DNA of 64,000 bases from Haemophilus parainfluenzae T3T1 (GTDB lineage: Bacteria; Pseudomonadota; Gammaproteobacteria; Enterobacterales; Pasteurellaceae): assembly GCF_000210895.1 (NCBI RefSeq), contig NC_015964.1:558001-622000 (forward strand), read 5' to 3'. The translations under genes and the position numbers were made by a program. Positions 33,982 through 43,011 of this stretch are shown here, one piece after another (the first letter of the stretch is position 1; each line of letters starts with the position of its first letter). The notes under the pieces are model-generated. The model was not told where the DNA came from. It worked only from the letters and a program-made list of their open reading frames with translations, and searched no databases.

Positions 33982-34443
33982 ATGAGGTCAATTGAAGGTA
34001 ATAAAAAGGATTTTGGAATTTATTGGAGTGAGAGTTTTTCAATTGATGATTATGTGTACGGTAATATTAAAATAAGAATAGGTGACAGGTTATATCCTGA
34101 AAATAATGATTCTTATGATAATTATACCTTATGTACAGTATTTTTTAATTTAAAAGACTCATTTATTAATAAATACTATCATGGCGGTTGTACAAATGAA
34201 GATTTTGGTGAAACTGAATTTAATGCCATGAAATGGCATAATGGAGAATTACCTAATGTTTTTCTAATTGATACAACAGAGTTGGGTGGTTATGAAAATA
34301 TAAATACACTTTATTTATGTATGGCATATTCAGGGGATACTGAGCGCTTATTTTATAGTGTAGATAATGGAGATTCTTTCAGTGAGATTAGATATCCTAA
34401 AGGTACTATTGAGAGAGTGATATATCAATTACCTACATATTAG
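33982..34443 (+). CDS. Probable second immunity protein, family uncertain
   Basis: A 153-residue acidic, soluble protein rich in Asn, Asp and Tyr (begins MRSIEGNKKDFGIYWSESF). It lies 31 bp after the CdiI-like gene on the same strand and has the same low-GC composition. Size, acidity and a start of the type GIYW...YGNIKIRIGD recall polymorphic-toxin immunity proteins such as the Imm42 group, but the match is weak. It may instead be an unrelated cargo gene. GGGATAAG precedes the ATG. Confidence 0.6.
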   Translation: MRSIEGNKKDFGIYWSESFSIDDYVYGNIKIRIGDRLYPENNDSYDNYTLCTVFFNLKDSFINKYYHGGCTNEDFGETEFNAMKWHNGELPNVFLIDTTELGGYENINTLYLCMAYSGDTERLFYSVDNGDSFSEIRYPKGTIERVIYQLPTY

Positions 34444-34529
34444 AATAGAAATATATGGGGTTAGAAGTATATCTAATCATTTAAGTTTTTAATATTAAGT
34501 TATCTCTAGATTTTAAACTATTTAAAAAT

Positions 34530-34622
34530 TCTAGATTTAAGGTGTTTAATATAAATTGCGGTCAATTTAAAAGAGTTTTAAAACCTCTCAAAAATTGACC
34601 GCACTTTTGTATTTTTGATGCT
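34530..34622. repeat. Terminator module 1, shared with 40454-40565
   Basis: Starts TCTAGATT and includes an inverted pair TGCGGTCAATTT (34557-34568) with 34592-34603, then a T run. The right arm and loop (AAACCTCTCAAAAATTGACC, then the uptake core and TTTTGTATTTT) are identical to those of the module before purT. Also works as the terminator of the immunity genes. Confidence 0.75.
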
Positions 34623-34645
34623 TCTTCTACCGAAATATCCCCCTC
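34619..34645 (-). pseudogene. Shard resembling the 3' part of purT
   Basis: GATGCTTCTTCTACCGAAATATC resembles purT coding DNA at about 40627-40650; I count roughly 22 of 27 matches. Since it follows the shared terminator module, it may be a piece of purT brought along by recombination. Very short, so chance is possible. Confidence 0.35.
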
Positions 34646-34650
34646 TCATA

Positions 34651-34743
34651 GCAATCCCGCCTGTAATACCATTCCTATGTCCACTTGTTCTATTGAGAAA
34701 GCTGGTTAGTCCAACTCGCTTGTTTACTTGCTCTAAAAATTAG
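34651..34743. repeat. Diverged repeat, copy B (right of immunity island 1)
   Basis: Partner of 33316-33413; see that entry. Together they bracket the two immunity genes and the terminator module, as expected if the island was inserted into or between duplicated sequence. Confidence 0.5.
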
Positions 34744-34758
34744 TATGTTTATGATATT

Positions 34759-34861
34759 TTGATATAAAATTATCAAATAAAAATATTTTTGCATAAATTT
34801 GATAAAATTTTATCGATTTGTGACTTTGATCACAGTAATGCAGAAAAAAATTCAGTATTAT
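34759..34861 (+). promoter_or_regulatory. tpl control region: CRP site, class II promoter, inverted repeat
   Basis: TGTGACTTTGATCACA at 34819-34834 is an exact CRP consensus (TGTGA-N6-TCACA). A -10 TATTAT at 34856-34861 would place the start near 34868, putting the CRP centre at about -41.5, the class II position. Upstream, TTGATA-N6-TATCAA (34759-34776) and the perfect palindrome GATAAAATTTTATC (34801-34814) are candidate operators, for example for a TyrR-like regulator, although they do not match the strong TyrR box TGTAAA-N6-TTTACA. Confidence 0.75.
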
Positions 34862-34894
34862 GCACGCAACTCGATGATAGATGTTTTTTAATAG

Positions 34895-36322
<1,428 letters not shown>

Positions 36323-36329
36323 GCCTACT

Positions 36330-36364
36330 AGCCCTTACTTCGGCAACGAGGTAAGGGCTTTTTG
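36330..36364 (+). terminator. Terminator of tpl
   Basis: Stem AGCCCTTAC (36330-36338) with 36351-36359, plus an inner TCG-GCAA-CGA stem, followed by a T run. Confidence 0.8.
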
Positions 36365-36452
36365 TATCTAAAACATTTGGTTAATGAGAAAAATGCGAAA
36401 ACATTCTAATGACATTGTAGTTTGATGTATTGTCAAGTAAGGAAGTGACTAG

Positions 36453-36475
36453 CCTTTCTACGATAATCGGAAAGG
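36453..36475 (+). promoter_or_regulatory. Hairpin covering the tyrP ribosome site
   Basis: CCTTTC (36453-36458) can pair with GAAAGG (36470-36475), which is part of the GGAAAGGAG ribosome site just before the tyrP ATG; an inner CG pair extends it. It could dampen translation. Short stem, so tentative. Confidence 0.4.
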
Positions 36476-36484
36476 AGAAAACTC

Positions 36485-37699
36485 ATGAATAAAACATTGG
36501 GAAGTACCTTAATTACCTCAGGGACGATGATTGGCGCAGGGATGCTTGCTATGCCTCTCACATCTGCTGGAATAGGTTTTACGTTTACAGTCGTTCTACT
36601 TATTCTTTTATGGATCCTACTCACTTATAGTGCATTATTATTTGTTGAGGTTTATCAAACCGCTGAACATGATGTCGGCATTGGTACACTTGCTGCACAA
36701 TATTTTGGCCGACCAGGACGAATTGTCGCAACCAGCGTATTAATGATTTTCCTTTATGCATTGCTTTCCGCCTATGTGACCGGTGGTGGTGCAATTCTTG
36801 CTTCAACTTTACCTGATTTTGCTGCTCCTGATTTGAAAATGAAAGGTTCTATCCTTGCATTTACAATCTTATTTGGTGTTTTCGTGGCAATTGGTACAAG
36901 CTTTGTGGATGCGCTAAATCGCTTTTTATTTATTGCGATGATTGCCGCTTTATTTATCGTACTTGGATTGATGATCCCAGAAATTAAAATCGATAACTTA
37001 ATGGCCATGCCAATTGATAAAGCCTTATTAATTTCAGCTAGCCCAGTTTTCTTTACCGCTTTTGGTTTCCATGGTTCGATCCCTTGCTTAAATAAATACT
37101 TAGAAGGTGATGTAAAAGCCTTAAGATTTTCGATTATTGTGGGCTCTGCAATCACATTAGTGGGTTATGTCTTATGGCAATTTTCAACTCATGGTGTATT
37201 AAGCCAAACTCGCTTCTTAGAAATCCTTAATCAAGATCCAACATTAAATGGATTGATTGAAGCGGTTCGTGTGATTACAGGCAGTACCATTATTGCTGCT
37301 ATCGTGAAAATCTTCTCTGCCTTAGCACTGATTACCTCGTTCTTAGGGGTGGCACTCGGTTTATTAGAATGTATTGACGACTTGTTAAAACGTGTATTCA
37401 ATTTTTCTGCAAACCGTTTAAGTTTAGGTTTCTTAACGTTCCTTCCGCCATTGCTCTTTGCATTCTTCTACCCAGAAGGCTTCATCCTTGCATTAGGTTA
37501 TGCAGGACAAATGTTTGCTTTCTATGCAGTGGTATTGCCGGCAGCATTGGTTTGGAAAGCTCGTCATCAACATCCAAACTTACCTTATCGTGTGCCAGGT
37601 GGTTCAGGGGTTCTACTCTTTGCCTCAATTTTAGGGACAATTATTGTGTGTATCCCATTCCTAATTAAATTAGGTGTATTGCCTCCAGTAGTGGGTTAA
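36485..37699 (+). CDS. tyrP: Tyrosine-specific transporter (TyrP/TutB type)
   Basis: A 404-residue inner-membrane carrier of the aromatic amino acid permease (HAAAP) family with about 11 helices. It opens with LGSTLITSGTMIGAGMLAMP, the family signature, and has the motif FTAFGFHGSIPCLNKY. Placement directly after tpl parallels tutA-tutB of Erwinia herbicola, so tyrosine uptake for TPL is the likely role. It is separated from tpl by a terminator and 162 bp, so it probably also has its own promoter. Confidence 0.88.
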   Translation: MNKTLGSTLITSGTMIGAGMLAMPLTSAGIGFTFTVVLLILLWILLTYSALLFVEVYQTAEHDVGIGTLAAQYFGRPGRIVATSVLMIFLYALLSAYVTGGGAILASTLPDFAAPDLKMKGSILAFTILFGVFVAIGTSFVDALNRFLFIAMIAALFIVLGLMIPEIKIDNLMAMPIDKALLISASPVFFTAFGFHGSIPCLNKYLEGDVKALRFSIIVGSAITLVGYVLWQFSTHGVLSQTRFLEILNQDPTLNGLIEAVRVITGSTIIAAIVKIFSALALITSFLGVALGLLECIDDLLKRVFNFSANRLSLGFLTFLPPLLFAFFYPEGFILALGYAGQMFAFYAVVLPAALVWKARHQHPNLPYRVPGGSGVLLFASILGTIIVCIPFLIKLGVLPPVVG

Positions 37700-37715
37700 T
37701 AACACGGATTAAAAT

Positions 37716-37759
37716 AAAAAGTGCGGTTAAAAATCAGTATGTTTTTAACCGCACTTTTT
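37716..37759. terminator. Bidirectional terminator of inverted uptake sequences
   Basis: An 18-bp perfect stem, AAAAAGTGCGGTTAAAAA (37716-37733) with 37742-37759. It separates tyrP and the convergent lipoprotein gene. Confidence 0.88.
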
Positions 37760-37785
37760 ATTGATATAAGACCATAAAGAATAGA

Positions 37786-38214
37786 TTAAATATTGTTGCT
37801 TTTATCTAAATAAGATTTATTTTTTAATAATTTTCCTTCTTTACTAAAAAACAACTCAATATAAAAATCACGTCTATTACCTAAGTAACCATCCCCTTTT
37901 TTATAGTGTGCAAACAGTTTATTATCTTTTTCTAAAATTTCAAACTGGTCCGAAATTAAATCGCTTATTTCTTTCTTATCCATTCCTGAATGAAGGTATT
38001 TGGAGACAATATGACTAACATCCGCACGTTGACTTGCAATGTCAGTAATACGGGTTTTAAAAACCTCATCTAGCATTAAGTTTAAATCTGTTGCATTACT
38101 TTTTCTGTCTGAAACTGAAGATTGAAACCCAGAATGATTCTTATGGCTACTTGCTTCGCAGCCAATTGAAACTAGGGAAAGTAGAGCAAGGGATATTGTG
38201 AGTAATTTTTTCAT
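37786..38214 (-). CDS. Uncharacterised lipoprotein
   Basis: A 142-residue predicted lipoprotein: signal peptide MKKLLTISLALLSLVSIGC with lipobox SIGC, then a Ser/Asn-rich linker and a compact domain with paired charged helices and a terminal beta segment (DFYIELFFSKEGKLL). No family recognised. It lies 28 bp downstream of a second lipoprotein gene on the same strand, so they form a pair. Base composition is AT-rich. Envelope location is the only firm inference. Confidence 0.75.
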   Translation of the reverse strand: MKKLLTISLALLSLVSIGCEASSHKNHSGFQSSVSDRKSNATDLNLMLDEVFKTRITDIASQRADVSHIVSKYLHSGMDKKEISDLISDQFEILEKDNKLFAHYKKGDGYLGNRRDFYIELFFSKEGKLLKNKSYLDKSNNI

Positions 38215-38242
38215 GTTAAGTACCTTTTATATTTCTTGGGTT

Positions 38243-38656
38243 TCAGTTTTCAGTATCTTCTATAATTTGATGTTCAATAGCTAATGAATCCATTCCTTTT
38301 TTAGGTGAAATAACAATATGATAAATGCGTTTTGCTCGACCACTTCCTGAGCTATGTCCAGTAAGTTTCGTTCTAATATATCCTGAATACTCGCAAATTT
38401 CTTTTCCTGCTTCACAAGTCATGCCCATTTGGGAAACCGCTTTTTTGATGCTATCAGCACGATTATCACCATCTAAATGAGCATAAATCAATTTGCTTAG
38501 CACTTCTTTTTCCGGCTCATTAGGAAATCTTTTCGTAATATATTCTTTAATTTCCCCTTGGGGTAAATTATCGTAATTAACGGTCATTCTGGGAAAACCT
38601 AAATCACAAGCTGTTAAAAGAAGAGATACCCCTAAAATAATGATACCTTTTTGCAT
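38243..38656 (-). CDS. Uncharacterised lipoprotein
   Basis: A 137-residue predicted lipoprotein: signal peptide MQKGIIILGVSLLLTAC with lipobox LTAC. The mature part has two further cysteines close together (MTCEAGKEICEYSG), likely a disulphide, and a Gly/Ser loop (GHSSGSGRAKR). No family recognised. First gene of a two-lipoprotein unit. The 209-bp gap before it shows no other feature. Confidence 0.75.
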   Translation of the reverse strand: MQKGIIILGVSLLLTACDLGFPRMTVNYDNLPQGEIKEYITKRFPNEPEKEVLSKLIYAHLDGDNRADSIKKAVSQMGMTCEAGKEICEYSGYIRTKLTGHSSGSGRAKRIYHIVISPKKGMDSLAIEHQIIEDTEN

Positions 38657-38865
38657 ATTAAAATACCTTTAATTGATAGTAACTCAAGGCATTATAGCAA
38701 TAAAAATTTATTTTCCGATAATAAATCATTCTATTATTTTGGGTAATTACAGAGGAAAATTATAGTGTTCTAAATAACATGGAAAGAACATAAAGAATGT
38801 GGTAGGTAGGGTGTGAAACGTTGCTTCATACACATTTTTAGCATAATTAGGCAGTTATTCTAACG

Positions 38866-39543
38866 CTATACTTTCTCTTTGATCGCTTTGAGATAGCGAT
38901 ATACGCTAGGTTCTGAGATTTTTAAATATTTAGCGACCATCGGGATGGCGCCTTTGATATTGAAAATACCCTTATCAAATAAGACTTGAACGGCGTTTTC
39001 CCGCTGTCTTAAGCTGAGTGGTTTATCGGAATGTAATAGGGTGAAATCAAGGTATTCACAAAGGATATCTTCGATAGAGTTTTCGAGTTTTTCTTTATTA
39101 ATTATTTCGGCTTCTTCCACTTCGGCAAAGGCTGCATCAATACCTAAAATATTGACGAAGTTTCCGAGATTCTCCAGTGAAATCAATTTCGTCATCACAT
39201 CAACCAACTCAGAGGTATCATGATTAATACAAAGGATGCCTTCTAATTTATCCCCGTTTTTAATGAAATAAGTTGCACCTCGAATGACCTTTTCAGAATC
39301 TGCCACGGCTTTGTAGTTAAAGATAAAATCTTTATCTAAATATACTTTATCTTGCAACAAACTAGAACCAAAAGAACTAAGTGGAGAGGAAAGTGTTCTC
39401 CCACTGACGTGGCTATTCGCAATGGCTTCCATATGAGCCTTCTTTTTATCAAAAGAATGAAATACGACTTCGTATTTAGGGCCTAGAACACTTCCCAAAA
39501 AATGGGTTAGACCAATAAAATATTTCTTTTGTACATTGTTCAT
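38866..39543 (-). CDS. dauR: YheO/DauR-type transcriptional regulator
   Basis: A 225-residue regulator: an N-terminal YheO-like PAS domain (about 1-120, with YEVVFHSFDKKKAHMEAIANS and CINHDTSELVD) and a C-terminal helix-turn-helix (about 175-225, ending SEPSVYRYLKAIKEKV). Members such as DauR of Pseudomonas respond to amino acids and control their catabolism. The closest catabolic gene here is tpl, 2.5 kb away, but a link is only a guess. A possible promoter lies upstream at 39585-39612. Confidence 0.83.
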   Translation of the reverse strand: MNNVQKKYFIGLTHFLGSVLGPKYEVVFHSFDKKKAHMEAIANSHVSGRTLSSPLSSFGSSLLQDKVYLDKDFIFNYKAVADSEKVIRGATYFIKNGDKLEGILCINHDTSELVDVMTKLISLENLGNFVNILGIDAAFAEVEEAEIINKEKLENSIEDILCEYLDFTLLHSDKPLSLRQRENAVQVLFDKGIFNIKGAIPMVAKYLKISEPSVYRYLKAIKEKV

Positions 39544-39854
39544 ATCGAGCCAATCTCATTAATTACCATTTGCTTGTTGTGGCTATTTTATAGCACTTAT
39601 TTTTTATAGCAAATACATTGTAAAAAATGACAGGTTATTTATGGCATTTTGCTTTAGGTGAATCTTATAATGCATAGTAGGATGGGTTAGACAATACTTC
39701 TGTGGTATTCTTTGGGGTTGGGATTTGTATCTTTAAGACATTTCAAGTGAGCCTTGTAAGAAATGCTAAAGATTCTATCCTCATTATTAAGGATTGTTAC
39801 ATATGAGATGATTACTAAAGTACATGATGAATTAAAATAAAAGGAGAAGTAGAC
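39544..39854. other. 311-bp region upstream of immunity island 2
   Basis: Holds a possible minus-strand promoter for the YheO-type gene and a 25-codon open frame at 39763-39840 without a good ribosome site (perhaps the end of a decayed gene). Otherwise nothing recognised. Confidence 0.5.
39585..39612 (-). promoter_or_regulatory. Possible promoter of the YheO-type regulator
   Basis: On the minus strand TTGCTA and TAAAAT are spaced by 16 bp, about 40 bp before the start codon. Confidence 0.4.
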
Positions 39855-40067
39855 ATGAGATATTTATTACTTATTTTAAAGAGATCTTTTTTGATGACTA
39901 TCATTCTACAACTTATTTTTTATATAAATGCATGGTTTATTAAGGGAAGTGTTGATCAGATTGATTTTTTTGTAAGTAAAGAGCATTTATTCTTTAGTTT
40001 AAAGATATGGCTTTCTCTATTTGTTTTATTTTTATTAATATATTATTTAGGTAATAATAAATATTAA
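39855..40067 (+). CDS. Small membrane protein, unknown
   Basis: A 70-residue protein with two predicted membrane helices (about residues 8-28 and 48-65) and a short charged loop. A strong AAAGGAGAAG site precedes the ATG. No family recognised. It sits just before an Imm45-like gene in very AT-rich DNA. It could be an immunity protein against a membrane-active toxin or a passenger gene; neither is shown. Confidence 0.6.
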   Translation: MRYLLLILKRSFLMTIILQLIFYINAWFIKGSVDQIDFFVSKEHLFFSLKIWLSLFVLFLLIYYLGNNKY

Positions 40068-40110
40068 TGACTTACTGATTATGCAAGAATGAGATGATTA
40101 AGGTGTGACA

Positions 40111-40452
40111 ATGTTTTATTTATTAGAAGAATATGAAGATGAATTGTTATGGTCTGGAGATATATTTAGAGTTTTTATCCAGAATAAGGGTGAGAATTAT
40201 TACACAGATCGAGTTGTGGACTTTATTATCTTTGAAACAGAGGATGTTGATAGACCGCTTGGGTTGTTATCTATATCTGGTTATAAGGCTGAAAAAATAG
40301 CGTTTATCTTTCCTAAAGAAGCTTTTAAAAAAGACGCGATTTATTCTTTAGATAAGAATTGGATAGAAAAAAATATATATGATTATTTATATCTACACAA
40401 AGAGTGTGACAAAGTTTTTATATCAAAAAATGATTCAATACTTCCATTCTAA
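40111..40452 (+). CDS. Orphan immunity protein, Imm45-like
   Basis: A 113-residue soluble protein. The order RVVDFIIFETED (near residue 35), LSISGYKAEKIAFIFPKEA and a Trp-containing helix followed by YLHKECDKVFI matches, from memory, the Imm45 family of polymorphic-toxin immunity proteins (core SGYKAG and a WL/I-x-EN-W-type helix). No toxin gene adjoins. The ATG at 40111 follows AAGG at good spacing; a GTG two codons earlier does not. AT-rich, convergent with purT. Confidence 0.7.
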   Translation: MFYLLEEYEDELLWSGDIFRVFIQNKGENYYTDRVVDFIIFETEDVDRPLGLLSISGYKAEKIAFIFPKEAFKKDAIYSLDKNWIEKNIYDYLYLHKECDKVFISKNDSILPF

Positions 40453-40453
40453 T

Positions 40454-40565
40454 GTCTAGATTAAACTTACATAAAATAAATCGTTGGATATAAAGTGCGG
40501 TCAATTTTCAAAGCGTTTTTAAACCTCTCAAAAATTGACCGCACTTTTGTATTTTCAACGATGCT
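40454..40565. repeat. Terminator module 2, shared with 34530-34622
   Basis: A 17-bp perfect inverted pair (40492-40508 with 40531-40547) containing two uptake cores, T-rich on both sides. It ends transcription of both the immunity gene and purT. The loop-and-right-arm sequence is repeated after immunity island 1. Confidence 0.85.
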
Positions 40566-40580
40566 TATGTTAAGCAAACC

Positions 40581-41762
40581 TTATAATTTCACATCCAACT
40601 TCGCGTAAGCACGTTCTACTTTTTCTAATGCTTTTTCTACGGAAATATCTCGGGCGAGTAAGACACCTAAACGGCGATGGCCATTGACTTCGCCTTTGCC
40701 GAAAATGCGAATATTGGTGTTTGGTTCAGCCAATACTTCGGCGATATTGCCAAATTGCACGTTTTTCGATTGACCTTCTACCACAATGGCTTTGGAAGCC
40801 GATGGGCTAATTAAGGTGATTTCTGGAATAGGTAAGCCTAAAATTGCACGGGCGTGTAAGGCAAATTCAGATAATTCTTGAGAAATTAGCGTGACCATAC
40901 CGGTATCATGTGGGCGAGGGGATACTTCATTGAAGATAACCTCATCACCACACACAAACATTTCCACCCCGAAAATACCACGACCACCTAATGCAGTGGT
41001 GATTTTCTCTGCGACATCTTGTGCTTTTTTCAACGCTACATCAGACATGGCTTGTGGTTGCCAAGATTCGCGATAGTCACCATCTTCTTGACGATGGCCA
41101 ATTGGCGCTAAGAAGCTGGTGCCATTGATGTGGCGAACGGTGAGTAAGGTGATTTCATAATCGAATTTAACAAACCCTTCTACAATCACGCGTCCTGCGC
41201 CTGCACGGCCACCTTGTTGCGCATAATCCCAAGCTTTTTGTAAGTCGTCTTTGGATTTTAAAATACTTTGGCCGTGGCCAGAAGAGGACATAATCGGTTT
41301 CACCACGCAAGGAATACCGATTTTTTCAACTGCACTTTGGAAGTCAGCAAAGTTATCGACAAATTGATAAGGTGAGGTTGGCAATTTAAGCTCTTCTGCT
41401 GCTAAGCGACGAATGCCTTCGCGATTCATGGTGAGCTTAGTAGCTTTGGCGGTAGGAACAACATTAAAACCCACTTGTTCTAATTCCACTAGCGTATCCG
41501 TCGCGATGGCTTCCACTTCCGGCACGATGTAATCTGGGCGCTCTTTTTCCACTAAGGCTTTGAGTGCGACACCATCTAGCATGGAAATCGTATAAGCACG
41601 ATGTGCCACTTGTTGTGCTGGGGCGTTTTCATAACGATCGACGGCAATCACTTCCACGCCTAAACGTTGTAATTCAATCACCACCTCTTTGCCCAGTTCA
41701 CCAGAGCCAAGCATCATCACTTTAATAGCATTCGGGGTTAATGCTGTACCTAGGGTTGTCAT
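40581..41762 (-). CDS. purT: Phosphoribosylglycinamide formyltransferase 2 (formate-dependent)
   Basis: A 393-residue ATP-grasp enzyme that uses formate and ATP to formylate GAR in purine synthesis. The N-terminal motif is [20 protein letters not shown]; the ATP-grasp glycine loop is in MSSSGHGQS and the metal site in FGVEMFV...[11 protein letters not shown]. It lies nine bases after luxS and so is probably co-transcribed with it. Confidence 0.95.
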   Translation of the reverse strand: MTTLGTALTPNAIKVMMLGSGELGKEVVIELQRLGVEVIAVDRYENAPAQQVAHRAYTISMLDGVALKALVEKERPDYIVPEVEAIATDTLVELEQVGFNVVPTAKATKLTMNREGIRRLAAEELKLPTSPYQFVDNFADFQSAVEKIGIPCVVKPIMSSSGHGQSILKSKDDLQKAWDYAQQGGRAGAGRVIVEGFVKFDYEITLLTVRHINGTSFLAPIGHRQEDGDYRESWQPQAMSDVALKKAQDVAEKITTALGGRGIFGVEMFVCGDEVIFNEVSPRPHDTGMVTLISQELSEFALHARAILGLPIPEITLISPSASKAIVVEGQSKNVQFGNIAEVLAEPNTNIRIFGKGEVNGHRRLGVLLARDISVEKALEKVERAYAKLDVKL

Positions 41763-41771
41763 GTTGTGTCC

Positions 41772-42275
41772 TTATTTTAAGAAAGATTCATCAAGTGCTA
41801 AATCGTCATTTTTATTAATCCCCACACCGCGAGCAATCACATTTTTAGCAATATCATGTGCTTCTTCTAAAGAATGTTCGGTGTAAGTCCCACATTGGTA
41901 TTCGTTTAATTCAGGAATTTGGTTTTGATCTTGCACGGTTAAAATATCTTTCATGGAAGCTAACCATGCATCAGCCACTTGTTGCTCGTTTGGTGTGCCA
42001 ATTAATGACATATAAAAACCTGTGCGACAGCCCATTGGGGAGATATCGATGATTTCTACATTGTCATTGTTTAAATGGTCACGCATAAAGCCCGCAAATA
42101 AATGCTCAAGGGTGTGAATCCCTTTTGGTGGGAGAATTTCTTTGTTTGGAATGCAAAAACGAAGATCAAAAACAGTGATGTCATCGCCCTTTGGGGTACG
42201 CATCGTTTTGGCTACACGCACGGCAGGTGCGTTCATACGGGTGTGATCTACTTTAAAACTGTCGAGTAATGGCAT
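41772..42275 (-). CDS. luxS: S-ribosylhomocysteine lyase (autoinducer-2 synthesis)
   Basis: A 167-residue metal enzyme that cleaves S-ribosylhomocysteine to homocysteine and DPD, the precursor of AI-2. Metal ligands are the two His of HTLEH (residues 54 and 58) and the Cys in [10 protein letters not shown]. The start at 42275 ([12 protein letters not shown]) follows CAAGGAAA. Head of a luxS-purT unit. It is divergent from the candidate MicA-like RNA; on the far side lie yqaA and yqaB, as in E. coli apart from gshA. Confidence 0.96.
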   Translation of the reverse strand: MPLLDSFKVDHTRMNAPAVRVAKTMRTPKGDDITVFDLRFCIPNKEILPPKGIHTLEHLFAGFMRDHLNNDNVEIIDISPMGCRTGFYMSLIGTPNEQQVADAWLASMKDILTVQDQNQIPELNEYQCGTYTEHSLEEAHDIAKNVIARGVGINKNDDLALDESFLK

Positions 42276-42356
42276 ATTTATTTCCTTGAAAATCAGTGAT
42301 TTGTAAATTAATTGCAAGTTTTTGTAAATTTTTTTACATTTTTTTACAATTTCTTT

Positions 42357-42383
42357 GAACTTTTCTTTTTTGCGTCGGTCTTA
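42357..42383 (+). promoter_or_regulatory. Candidate sigma-E promoter
   Basis: GAACTT (42357-42362), 16 bp, TCTTA (42379-42383): this fits the sigma-E pattern GAACTT-N15-17-TCnnA. It points right, away from luxS, with a start expected near 42387-42391, and is followed about 70 bases later by a strong terminator. Confidence 0.6.
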
Positions 42384-42386
42384 TAG

Positions 42387-42464
42387 AACAAGCAACTTGC
42401 AGTTGTTTTAATAAAATTGGTTCCTTAGGTTATTTGCCCCTTACTCGATAAGGGGCGTTTTTTT
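42387..42464 (+). ncRNA. micA: Candidate MicA-like small RNA
   Basis: About 78 nt from the predicted start to the end of a T7 run. It has a small 5' hairpin (CAACT-TGC-AGTTG, 42393-42405), an unpaired A/U-rich middle with UUCCUUA (able to pair with Shine-Dalgarno sequences), and a terminator stem GCCCCTTA/TAAGGGGC (42436-42443, 42449-42456) with loop CTCGA. Size and parts are those of Hfq-binding RNAs. E. coli MicA, a sigma-E RNA repressing ompA, lies divergent from luxS, before gshA-yqaA-yqaB; here the same place holds this element, with gshA absent. Primary sequence outside the terminator is not like MicA, so orthology is inferred from position. Confidence 0.6.
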
Positions 42465-42531
42465 ATCTGTTGAATATCAATTCGTCGTTATTCTAGCCCA
42501 CAACCAGGTTATGCACAAAGGCTATTCTCGG

Positions 42532-43011
42532 CTATGACACGAAAGGTAAACTGAAAAAGAGCAAGGCAATATAACGCAGTCCTTTTCCAATCGCCATAAA
42601 AATCAAACAACTTAGCCAATTCAAACGAAGCCAACCAGCTACCGCACAAAACACATCCCCGATAATAGGCAACCAGCTCAATAATAAAGTGATGGCACCA
42701 TAGCGTTGTATTTTGTTTATTGCCCATAAAGTGCGGTCATTTTTGCTGCCAATTTTCGGAAACCATCGTCCAATCCAATAAGTGGTGAGGCTACCTAGTG
42801 TGTTTCCTGCAGTTGCCATAAAAACAAGCCAAAAAATATCCGCACTTAATAAAGATCCAACCAATACTTTTGGCGCAGCCAGGGAGACAAACACGATTTC
42901 TGAATTCCCCGGCAAGATGGTGGCACTTAAGAAAGCGCTGAAAAACATCAGCCACAAGCCATGGGTTTGCCAAAAATCAGCCCAAAAGCTGAAAGAGAAA
43001 ATGTCCCACAT
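42532..43011 (-). CDS. yqaA: YqaA/DedA-like membrane protein
   Basis: A 159-residue inner-membrane protein with about four helices, of the DedA/SNARE-associated superfamily, YqaA branch: start MWDIFSFSFWADFWQTHG, then a re-entrant-type stretch LSATILPGNSEIVFV and GNTLGSLTTYWIGRW. DedA relatives flip lipid carriers; the role of YqaA is not known. Its start overlaps the yqaB stop by one base (TAATG), so the two are coupled. Confidence 0.87.
   Translation of the reverse strand: MWDIFSFSFWADFWQTHGLWLMFFSAFLSATILPGNSEIVFVSLAAPKVLVGSLLSADIFWLVFMATAGNTLGSLTTYWIGRWFPKIGSKNDRTLWAINKIQRYGAITLLLSWLPIIGDVFCAVAGWLRLNWLSCLIFMAIGKGLRYIALLFFSLPFVS

Noticed and set aside
39763-39840. 25-codon open frame before immunity island 2
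   Set aside because: No good ribosome site, no recognisable sequence, and too short to support without expression data.
42301-42350. Direct repeats of T tracts with TTTACA
   Set aside because: Low-complexity AT-rich promoter DNA; spacing too irregular for a meaningful array.
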